A stretch of 11,199 bases of DNA from Novosphingobium sp. (GTDB taxonomy: Bacteria > Pseudomonadota > Alphaproteobacteria > Sphingomonadales > Sphingomonadaceae): positions 1 to 11,199 of the forward strand of contig JAIXYF010000223.1 of the NCBI GenBank assembly GCA_027490345.1, in the 5' to 3' direction. Numbering within the stretch: position 1 is the stretch's first letter; each line of letters begins with the position of its first letter. Shown in pieces: positions 1-5,172 of this stretch. The notes under the pieces are model-generated. The model was given only the letters and a program-made list of their open reading frames with translations. It made no database searches and was not told the DNA's origin. The position numbers and the translations under genes are program-made.

Positions 1-789
1 CTGGAGCGGGCGGGCATTGAAGGGGAACAGCTTGGCAAACTGCTGCACTTGCGCGCTCGATGCCGAAATCGGCGTGCGCAGCACGACCCAATCGACTGAT
101 TCCGAGCAGGGCGGTGTGGTCAGCGAACCTTCATAGCGATCAAAGCCGTGGTTCTTCGGCAGCAAGGCGCGGGGATCGAAGCTGGGGCCGACCGTGGTCT
201 TGCCAGCCGACGCCGGAATGGCGTCCAGCAGCTTTTGCAGCGTCGGGTTCGCCGCGCCTTCGGCCACGAGCACGCCGATGACGCCGATGCGGCCATCGGG
301 CATCTTGTGGACGAAATGGATTTCCAGCGGGAAGCGCTCTCCGTTAAGCAAGTGTTCGCTGGGGTGGTGGATGTGGAACTGGGCCAGCGCATAAGTGCCG
401 CCCATCATGGAGAAGCTGTTTCCGGCCGGGGCATCATACTGCACGGTGTGGCCGTTGTTGGTGGCATGGATCGGCATCGGCGACCATTTGATGCCGAGGC
501 TGCCCAGATCGGCCGGGATCACGCCCTTGAGATCGATCGGGCTTTCCTGCTGGCCGGTGTTGCACACGCTGTAATTCGAGCTGAGCTCGGACCAGTGGTC
601 TGGCCCGTTGGGGCCGACATAGCCCCATTCGACGTGCTCGCCAGCCGCATGGGCCGCCGGGCCTGCCGCTGGAGCTGGGGCTTGCGCGTCCTGCGCCTGC
701 GCAGCGGCATTGGCAGCGAAGGTCATTACCAGGCTGGTTGCGGCCAGTGCATAGACCCCTATTCGCAGCTTTTCTCGGGTCGTCTTCAT
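1..789 (-). CDS. Alpha-class carbonic anhydrase, periplasmic, C-terminus cut by window edge
   Basis: Reversible hydration of CO2 to bicarbonate, with zinc, in the periplasm. The minus strand reads open from ATG at 789 to base 1 (263 residues, no stop). Residues 1-30 form a signal peptide: KTTREK, then a hydrophobic stretch, then an Ala-rich cleavage region. A Pro/Ala-rich linker follows to about residue 50. The fold is marked by QESPIDL (81-87) and QFHIHHPSEH (137-146). By alignment with human CA II the zinc ligands are H139, H141 and H158 (in LEIHFVH), the proton shuttle is H114 (NNGH), the gate pair is E145/T224 and T225 lies in GSLTTPP. C76 and C228 sit where bacterial enzymes form a disulfide. 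The last visible residues, FNARPLQ, are normally followed by only about ten more, so little is missing. GGAG lies 5 bases before the ATG. The reading frame stays open upstream, but the signal peptide and ribosome site fix this start. It is divergent from the acyl-CoA dehydrogenase cassette. Confidence 0.95.
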   Translation of the reverse strand, partial: MKTTREKLRIGVYALAATSLVMTFAANAAAQAQDAQAPAPAAGPAAHAAGEHVEWGYVGPNGPDHWSELSSNYSVCNTGQQESPIDLKGVIPADLGSLGIKWSPMPIHATNNGHTVQYDAPAGNSFSMMGGTYALAQFHIHHPSEHLLNGERFPLEIHFVHKMPDGRIGVIGVLVAEGAANPTLQKLLDAIPASAGKTTVGPSFDPRALLPKNHGFDRYEGSLTTPPCSESVDWVVLRTPISASSAQVQQFAKLFPFNARPLQ

Positions 790-1111
790 AAGGTCTCCAG
801 GTAAGATCGGCAGGGCTTGCCGACCGGGTGGGTGTGCTGATGAAGGCCCTGTAGATCGGCCCGCCGCGCCGGACGGTTGCGGGCACATTAAACAAACGTA
901 ATCCGGGAGGAGGCTGAATGAGTGGAGGCGCAAAACCGCACTCATCGCCGCCTTGGCTGATGATGAGCGCCCCCTGCCCCGGCGCATTCTCATATTCGAT
1001 AGCGCCCGGCGGCAGCGCACAGCTTTCTGTTGCAAGCACTGTTTGTGCCCGGCAACGCGGGGCTGCGGCAGCGGCGCGGGTGCGCGCGGCGTTTGAAGAA
1101 GGCATGTGGAC
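790..1111. promoter_or_regulatory. Divergent intergenic region between carbonic anhydrase and acyl-CoA dehydrogenase
   Basis: These 322 bases must carry the promoters of two divergent transcription units unless one is read from elsewhere. No convincing -35/-10 pair was found on either strand. Two things stand out. A small hairpin at 807-823 (stem TCGGCA/TGCCGA, 5-base loop) lies in the presumed leader of the carbonic anhydrase mRNA. A strong plus-strand ribosome site, GGGAGGAGG at 905-913, precedes the doubtful 65-codon ORF listed separately. Confidence 0.5.
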
Positions 1112-1115
1112 ATGA
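918..1115 (+). CDS. Doubtful 65-residue ORF with strong ribosome site, coupled to acyl-CoA dehydrogenase
   Basis: Function unknown; no family recognised. The case for it is positional. GGGAGGAGG (905-913) lies 4 bases before the ATG at 918. Its stop TGA (1113-1115) overlaps the dehydrogenase ATG as ATGA, the arrangement typical of translational coupling. The case against is the protein itself: low-complexity Ala, Ser and Pro, an Ala/Arg-rich run near residues 45-57, no predicted domain, and less third-position GC than the neighbouring genes. If real, it could be a leader peptide or a small first gene of the cassette. Otherwise it is a chance frame in a leader region. Confidence 0.28.
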   Translation: MSGGAKPHSSPPWLMMSAPCPGAFSYSIAPGGSAQLSVASTVCARQRGAAAAARVRAAFEEGMWT

Positions 1116-2293
1116 CGATCAGCAGCGAAGCACTGGATATGGCGGCAAAAGTCGAAGCCTTCGTGCGGGGGCAAATCTTTGCCTATGAACAGGATCCGCG
1201 CCGCGACCACCACGGCGCGCCGACGGACGAACTCGTCATGGAAATGCGCGAACTGGCGCGCGCGGCGGGCGTGCTCACTCCGCATATCCGCCCCGATGGC
1301 AGCCACTTCAACCAGCGCGAGACGGCGGTGATCCTGATCAAGTCGGGCCTTACACCGCTGGGGATGCTGGCTTGCAACACGCAGGCACCGGACGAGGGCA
1401 ACATGTACCTCATCGGCCATGTCGGCAGCCCGGAGCTCAAGGAACGGTTCCTCAAGCCGCTGGTGGAAGGCCGCGCGCGTTCGGCTTTCATGATGACCGA
1501 GCCTGCGGAACTCAACGGCGCGGGCGCTGACCCTTCGATGATGCTCACCACCTGCCGCAAGGACGGCAACCACTGGGTGATAAACGGCAAGAAGTGCTTC
1601 ATCACCGGGGCCGAAGGCGCAAAAGTCGGCATCGTGATGGCCAAGTCCGAGGATCCGGACAGCAAAGGCGGCGCGTGCATGTTCCTTGTGGACCTGCCGG
1701 ACCCCGCGATCCAGATCACCGGCGTGCCGAACACCATCGACAGCTCGATGCCCGGCAGTCTCGCCGAGATCACCATCGACAACTTGCGCGTGCCCGCAGA
1801 CCAGATGCTGGGCAATGCCGGTGAGGGCTTCAAGTACGCGCAGATCCGCCTCAGCCCGGCGCGGCTTTCGCACTGCATGCGCTGGCTGGGCGGCTGCATG
1901 CGGGCACAGGAAATCGCGACCGATTATGCGAACCGGCGCATGGCCTTCGGCAAGACGCTGATCGACCATGAAGGCGTGGGCTTCATGCTGGCGGAGAACA
2001 TGATCGACATCAAGCAGTGCGAACTGATGATCGACTGGTGCGCGAGTGTGCTCGATACCGGCTCGCTCGGCACGGTCGAAAGCTCAATGACCAAGGTTGC
2101 GGTGTCTGAAGCGCTGATGCGCATTGCCGACAAGTGCGTGCAGGTGATGGGCGGCATGGGCGTGACCGACAAGACCATCGTCGAGACCATGTTCCGCGAA
2201 GTGCGCGCCTTCCGCATCTATGACGGCCCGACCGAAGTCCACAAGTGGAGCCTTGCCAAGAAGCTGCGCCGCGACTGGAAGGCCGCGCAGTGA
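1112..2293 (+). CDS. Acyl-CoA dehydrogenase, ACAD10/11-like, Asp catalytic base
   Basis: FAD-dependent alpha,beta-desaturation of an acyl-CoA, the first step of beta-oxidation; cytoplasmic. It has 393 residues, the usual length. The N-terminal helical domain spans about 1-120. The beta domain has the flavin/substrate motif FMMTEP (126-131) followed by GAGADPSMMLTT (136-147), and VINGKKCFITG (156-166). The C-terminal helical domain carries RLSHCMRWLGG (251-261), RRMAFGKTL (275-283) and QVMGGMGVT (344-352). Near the end, YDGPTEVHKWSLAKKL (370-385) aligns with the YEGT region of medium-chain enzymes, placing D371 where those have the catalytic Glu. DGPxEVH is characteristic of the ACAD10/11-like clade. 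ATG 1112 is chosen because GAAGAAGG (1095-1102) sits 9 bases upstream; GTG 1106 is possible but too close to that site. First gene of a cassette with the crotonase-fold and SDR genes. Substrate unknown. Confidence 0.93.
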   Translation: MTISSEALDMAAKVEAFVRGQIFAYEQDPRRDHHGAPTDELVMEMRELARAAGVLTPHIRPDGSHFNQRETAVILIKSGLTPLGMLACNTQAPDEGNMYLIGHVGSPELKERFLKPLVEGRARSAFMMTEPAELNGAGADPSMMLTTCRKDGNHWVINGKKCFITGAEGAKVGIVMAKSEDPDSKGGACMFLVDLPDPAIQITGVPNTIDSSMPGSLAEITIDNLRVPADQMLGNAGEGFKYAQIRLSPARLSHCMRWLGGCMRAQEIATDYANRRMAFGKTLIDHEGVGFMLAENMIDIKQCELMIDWCASVLDTGSLGTVESSMTKVAVSEALMRIADKCVQVMGGMGVTDKTIVETMFREVRAFRIYDGPTEVHKWSLAKKLRRDWKAAQ

Positions 2294-3165
2294 GCGGCGG
2301 GACAGTGACCTTCGAGGACATTCGCTACGACCACCCTGCCCCGCGCGTGGCGCGAGTGACGCTGGCGCGGCCGGACAAGCACAACGCGCAAAGCTTGCGG
2401 ATGCTCTACGAGATCAACGACGCGCTCGACATGGCGATGGACGACGACGAGGTGAACGTCGTGATCGTGGCGGCAGACGGGAAGAACTTCTCCTCCGGCC
2501 ACGATCTGGGTGACAGCGCGCGGATGGGCGATCTGCGGCCGCCCGTGCTGGGCTTTGGCGGCTATCGCCATGCCGGGCCGCAGGGGCACATGTCGCGCGA
2601 ACAGGAAGTCTACCTCGGCTTCTGCTGGCGCTGGCGCAATCTGCCCAAGCCGATCCTTGTTCAGGTGCAGGGCAAGGCGATTGCCGGGGGGCTGATGCTG
2701 ATCTGGCCGTTCGATCTGATCATCGCGGCAGACGATACCGAGTTTTCCGATCCGGTGGTCGCCTTCGGCATGAACGGGCACGAATTCTTCGTCCACGCCT
2801 TCGAACTGGGCCACCGCAAGGCCAAGCAGATGCTGTTTACCGGCGAACCCATCGGCGCGGCGGAAGCCAAGGCGCTGGGCATGGTCAACGAAGTGGTCCC
2901 GCGCGAAGAGCTGGAAAGCTTCACGCTGGCGATGGCCGAAAAGATCGCCTCGCGCCCGGCCATCGGGCTCAAGACCGCAAAGATGAGCGTGAACCAGTCG
3001 ATGGACGCGCAAGGAATGTGGAACGCGATCCAGTCTGCGTTCAATCTCCACCAGTTCGGCCATGCCAACAACTTTGCGCTCTACGGCCAGCTGGTCGATC
3101 CGGCGGGGCTGGAGACGATCAAGCGCGAGGCGCGGGCGAGCCGGGAACGCAACAAGGAAGGCTGA
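2290..3165 (+). CDS. Enoyl-CoA hydratase/isomerase (crotonase) family protein lacking both hydratase glutamates
   Basis: Crotonase-fold protein of 291 residues, presumed to bind a CoA thioester. The spiral core shows TLARPDKHNAQS (24-35), the first oxyanion-hole loop NFSSGHDL (66-73), the second loop AIAGGL (130-135), and FTGEPIGAAEAKALGMVNEVVP in the C-terminal half. Aligned to rat mitochondrial hydratase, Glu144 falls on M136 and Glu164 on V156 (in SDPV), so neither acid/base glutamate is present. The oxyanion hole looks intact, so a thioester reaction other than classical hydration (isomerisation, hydrolysis, or another acid/base residue such as E165 in GHEFF) is possible. Start: GTG 2290 overlaps the dehydrogenase stop as GTGA, with GGAAGG (2277-2282) 7 bases upstream. 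GTG 2305 is a weaker in-frame alternative. Coupled to the gene before it and 12 bases from the SDR gene after it. Confidence 0.9.
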   Translation: MSGGTVTFEDIRYDHPAPRVARVTLARPDKHNAQSLRMLYEINDALDMAMDDDEVNVVIVAADGKNFSSGHDLGDSARMGDLRPPVLGFGGYRHAGPQGHMSREQEVYLGFCWRWRNLPKPILVQVQGKAIAGGLMLIWPFDLIIAADDTEFSDPVVAFGMNGHEFFVHAFELGHRKAKQMLFTGEPIGAAEAKALGMVNEVVPREELESFTLAMAEKIASRPAIGLKTAKMSVNQSMDAQGMWNAIQSAFNLHQFGHANNFALYGQLVDPAGLETIKREARASRERNKEG

Positions 3166-3177
3166 GAGGGTTTTACG

Positions 3178-3966
3178 ATGGATCTGGGCATTGCCGGGCG
3201 CAAGGCGCTCGTGAACGGCGGCAGCGCGGGCATGGGGCGCGGGGCGGCGCTGGCGCTGGCGCGCGAAGGCGCCGAAGTGTTCATCTCCGCGCGCGGGGCC
3301 GAGCGGCTGGAACAGACCTGCGCCGCCATCGCGGCCGAGACGGGCGCGAAAGTCCGCCCCATCATCGCCGATCACGCGAGCGACGCGGGCCGCGAGGCGA
3401 TCCTCGCCGCCTGCCCCGATCCCGATATCTTCGTGGCGACCTGCGCCCCGCCCCCTTTCACCGGCGATTTCCGCGATGTCTCGCGCGAAGCGTTCGAGAA
3501 GGCGGTGGCGACCGCGCTGCTCAGCCCCATCGACTATATCAAGGCCTTCAGCAGCCCGATGATGGCGCGGCGCTGGGGCCGCATCGTCAACATCAGCACG
3601 GGCGCGGCCAAGTATCCCGCCGCCATGCGCGTCCTCTCTGGCCCGCCCCGCGCCGCGCTGGCCAACTACTGCCACGCGATCTCCAAGGACCTGGCGCGCC
3701 ACGGCGTGACGGTGAACTCGGTGCTGCCGGGGATGCACCACACCCCCGGCATCGAAGACATGATGAACCCGCGCGCGGCGAAGAATGGCCGCACTTACGA
3801 CGAGGAAGTCGCCGCCTTCGTGAAAGCCGCGCGCATCCCCGCCGGACGCTTCGGCAATGCCGAAGACCTCGGCGCGATGGTCGCCATGCTGTGCAGCGCC
3901 CCGGCGAGCTTTGTGACCGGCCAGTCGCTGGTGGTCGACGGCGGGATGGGGACTTCGATCTTTTAG
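3178..3966 (+). CDS. SDR-fold protein with degenerate catalytic motif
   Basis: Short-chain dehydrogenase/reductase fold, 262 residues, the usual length. The Rossmann cofactor loop is VNGGSAGMGRG (12-22), a variant of TGxxxGIG. D65 matches the adenine-binding Asp. The usual NNAG turn reads ATCAPPP (87-93). N138-I-S140 keeps the catalytic Ser. Working back from the HGVTVN strand (175-180), the YxxxK motif falls on S154-G-P-P-R158, so Tyr becomes Ser and Lys becomes Arg. Y164 and K170 are wrongly spaced to replace them. The C-terminus, PAGRFGNAEDLGAMVAMLCS then FVTGQSLVVDGGM, is typical SDR. By context it would handle the third, 3-hydroxyacyl oxidation step of a beta-oxidation module. The changed motif makes ordinary dehydrogenase activity uncertain; some SDR-like 3-oxoacyl reductase homologues also lack Tyr here. 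GAGAGGG (3164-3170) lies 7 bases before the ATG. Last gene of the cassette. Confidence 0.9.
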   Translation: MDLGIAGRKALVNGGSAGMGRGAALALAREGAEVFISARGAERLEQTCAAIAAETGAKVRPIIADHASDAGREAILAACPDPDIFVATCAPPPFTGDFRDVSREAFEKAVATALLSPIDYIKAFSSPMMARRWGRIVNISTGAAKYPAAMRVLSGPPRAALANYCHAISKDLARHGVTVNSVLPGMHHTPGIEDMMNPRAAKNGRTYDEEVAAFVKAARIPAGRFGNAEDLGAMVAMLCSAPASFVTGQSLVVDGGMGTSIF

Positions 3967-4069
3967 AGTGCGGGTGGCCGTTTGCGCCTACCACCGCCTT
4001 GGCTGGCGAGCGCAAGCGCGCGTGGTGGATCAGGCCGAATGCAGCGAAGAAACCCATCCGGACGGCGAA

Positions 4070-4126
4070 AGCGCCGGGCGAATGGCGCCGGCGCTGTAGC
4101 GGCTGGGCCGCCTCCAGCGAGGCTGG
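4070..4126. repeat. Three consecutive stem-loops downstream of the SDR gene
   Basis: Three perfect inverted repeats follow one another with only 2-3 bases between. The first has stem AGCGCCGG/CCGGCGCT (4070-4077 and 4088-4095) with a 10-base loop. The second has stem GCGGC/GCCGC (4099-4103 and 4107-4111) with a 3-base loop. The third has stem CCAGC/GCTGG (4114-4118 and 4122-4126) with a 3-base loop. A fourth, larger palindrome starts 3 bases later. None is followed directly by a T-run, so a classical Rho-independent terminator is not shown. They may form a structured 3' end for the SDR cassette mRNA or be part of a dispersed repeat. Confidence 0.5.
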
Positions 4127-4128
4127 CT

Positions 4129-4158
4129 AGGGTGACACAAGTGACACCGTGTCACCCT
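4129..4158. repeat. 10-bp palindrome with internal GTGACAC repeat
   Basis: AGGGTGACAC (4129-4138) and GTGTCACCCT (4149-4158) are a perfect inverted repeat around a 10-base spacer that itself contains a third GTGACAC (4141-4147). A degraded version of the first 20 bases recurs in direct orientation at 4204-4222 (AGGGTGATAAAGTGACGCC). CAGGGTGA at 4203-4210 is also the exact reverse complement of TCACCCTG at 4152-4159. T6 lies 13 bases after the palindrome, which is too far for a standard terminator. It is either a termination/processing structure or a cluster of protein-binding half-sites. Its position between convergent 3' ends favours the former. Confidence 0.55.
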
Positions 4159-4420
4159 GAAATATGCGCGATTTTTTCAATTACACCAGATACTTGCGTG
4201 CCCAGGGTGATAAAGTGACGCCTCAAGGCGTTCATGCGTTTAGCCGACGATGTCAAAGACCTTCACGGCGATCATGACAAGACGAGGCGGTGTAGGACAG
4301 CGAAAACGTTTCGGTGATTGCGATTTGCCGTCGTGCGGATTGGCAACCGGCGGGAGGTTCTTCGGCGCTGACCCTTTTATTGCGGCGTCTTTCGCCCACT
4401 TGCGGACTTTCGGGCAGCGG

Positions 4421-4618
4421 CTACCGCGTCGCGAACATGCCCTTTGCAATCGCGCGTTCGTAATCCTCTTGCGAATGTCCCGGACACCGACAGCGAAGCT
4501 CGTCAACGATAGCAGCACTCGCTGCGGGCTGCCCGTTCGGTGGCAACGCCGCATCCCAAGCCCCGTCACGGACTTCTTCGCAGAGAGTGTAAGCAGCCGA
4601 ACTAAGGGATAGGCTCAT
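4421..4618 (-). CDS. Small hypothetical protein, 65 residues
   Basis: No family recognised. From ATG 4618 the product begins MSLSLSSAAYTL and ends EDYERAIAKGMFATR. It is a balanced, soluble-looking sequence with an acidic/basic C-terminal helix and three Cys (one at residue 13, two in LRCRCPGH at about 40-47). That balance is unlike the Arg/Ser-rich chance frames around it. Against it, there is no clear ribosome site, and codon choice (CTA, CTT, AGT, TCG) is less GC-biased than in the neighbours. An in-frame upstream start at 4666 would add 16 Arg/Cys-rich residues that look non-coding. It sits 3' of the GIY-YIG gene on the same strand, beyond a palindrome. It could be a real accessory gene, recently acquired, or a remnant. 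Confidence 0.38.
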   Translation of the reverse strand: MSLSLSSAAYTLCEEVRDGAWDAALPPNGQPAASAAIVDELRCRCPGHSQEDYERAIAKGMFATR

Positions 4619-4676
4619 GCGAGCATTATGACGTGACGGCGGCACGCAGCAACGTCCGATTCCCACCTAAATCCCA

Positions 4677-4708
4677 CCGTCGCCCCGTGCTTGACACGGG
4701 GCTTGGCT
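4677..4708. repeat. REP-like palindromic repeat, copy A (downstream side of GIY-YIG gene)
   Basis: A 32-bp sequence whose exact reverse complement occurs at 5068-5099. It contains a perfect hairpin, GCCCCGTG (4682-4689) and CACGGGGC (4695-4702), with loop CTTGA. Its last two bases are part of the TAG stop codon of the GIY-YIG gene (4707-4709), so the repeat begins inside that stop and forms the first structure of the 3' untranslated region. Without a U-run it is not an obvious terminator. Confidence 0.85.
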
Positions 4709-5033
4709 ACCTTTGGACGTCGCCATTCGGCGCTTCCCCCGCCGGGTGCCACTGGTCCCAAAGGTCCAGCCAGTCGGGATTATCCGCTTCGATCAGCGCG
4801 AATTTCCATTCCCGGCGCCATTTCTTGACGAGCTTCTCGCGCGCGATGGCCGGTACGATTTCCTCATGCCGTTCGGCATAGGCTAGCCGTGTCTTGTCGA
4901 AGTCCCTGACGTGCATCGACCCTTTACCTTTGCGATGTTGCCAAACTCGCCGGATCAGATCGGAGGTGACGCCGACATAGGTTGCGCCGCGGTAGCGGTT
5001 CGCCATGATGTAGACCCAGCCGCCTTTTGCCAT
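4707..5033 (-). CDS. Small GIY-YIG nuclease-family protein
   Basis: Single-domain GIY-YIG protein of 108 residues, the size of stand-alone bacterial members often mislabelled as excinuclease subunits. The core motifs are present: VYI (7-9) for GIY, TYVGVT (18-23) for YIG with its catalytic Tyr at 19, the conserved Arg in LIRRVWQH (R28 or R29) with H33, the metal-binding Glu E66 in AIAREK, and N85 in DNPDW. The site therefore looks complete, and single-strand or hairpin DNA cleavage is plausible but not shown. The C-terminal 16 residues after LWDQW are a hydrophilic tail. GAAGG lies 4 bases before ATG 5033. The gene is bracketed by two copies in opposite orientation of one 32-bp sequence. The downstream copy touches the stop codon and the upstream copy lies 34 bases before the start. 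This suggests the gene and repeats move or are maintained together. Confidence 0.9.
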   Translation of the reverse strand: MAKGGWVYIMANRYRGATYVGVTSDLIRRVWQHRKGKGSMHVRDFDKTRLAYAERHEEIVPAIAREKLVKKWRREWKFALIEADNPDWLDLWDQWHPAGEAPNGDVQR

Positions 5034-5067
5034 CGCGCCTTCATGCCAAACGCGAGGCTGCGAGGGA

Positions 5068-5099
5068 AGCCAAGCCCCGTGTCAAGCACGGGGCGACGG
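5068..5099. repeat. REP-like palindromic repeat, copy B (upstream side of GIY-YIG gene)
   Basis: Exact 32-bp reverse complement of copy A at 4677-4708. It carries the same hairpin: GCCCCGTG (5074-5081), loop TCAAG, CACGGGGC (5087-5094). Identity stops abruptly on both sides, which argues for a defined unit rather than a duplicated region. It lies between uppP (stop at 5173) and the GIY-YIG start (5033), so it is in the 5' leader of the nuclease mRNA or in the uppP 3' end. Confidence 0.85.
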
Positions 5100-5172
5100 G
5101 CAAGGTGTTTGCAGAGTTGTCAGCTTCCCACCAATTCTCGCCGCTCACCCCTGTGAGACTACACCCCTAACC

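Larger units (their letters stand above)
3967..4420. other. 454-base stretch without a convincing gene, rich in stem-loops and short repeats
   Basis: It lies between the 3' end of the plus-strand SDR gene and the 3' end of a small minus-strand ORF, so it is terminator territory rather than promoter territory. Open frames exist on both strands but none shows a recognisable domain, ribosome site or normal codon use. It holds four adjacent stem-loops (4070-4158), a T6 run (4172-4177), a second GTGA-repeat cluster (4204-4222) and a small hairpin with a TCAA loop (4218-4231). A minus-strand frame ending at 4240 (tail KVFDIVG) reads somewhat like protein but has no start supported by a ribosome site. 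It could be a remnant. Confidence 0.55.

Noticed and set aside
434..1969. Long minus-strand open frame (511 codons) spanning the carbonic anhydrase and acyl-CoA dehydrogenase
   Set aside because: It is antisense to a clear dehydrogenase and out of frame with the carbonic anhydrase; the product is Arg/Ala/His-rich with no domain, as expected of a shadow frame in GC-rich DNA.
2245..2289. Upstream in-frame ATG for the crotonase gene at 2245
   Set aside because: It would overlap the dehydrogenase by 49 bases without a good ribosome site, whereas GTG 2290 has GGAAGG at the right distance and a GTGA overlap.
2218..3741. Minus-strand open frame of 507 codons antisense to the crotonase and SDR genes
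   Set aside because: Composition is His/Arg/Ala-rich with no recognisable motif, and the plus strand carries two well-supported genes.
4240..4569. Minus-strand frame of 109 codons ending KVFDIVG
   Set aside because: It overlaps the better-looking 65-residue frame, starts without a ribosome site and has an Arg/Ser-rich first half; only its tail reads like protein, so it was noted as a possible remnant and not called.
4691..4696. TTGACA in repeat copy A (and its equivalents in copy B and at 6017-6022) as a -35 promoter box
   Set aside because: No acceptable -10 hexamer lies 16-18 bases downstream in any of the three places; the match is a by-product of the hairpin loop sequence.
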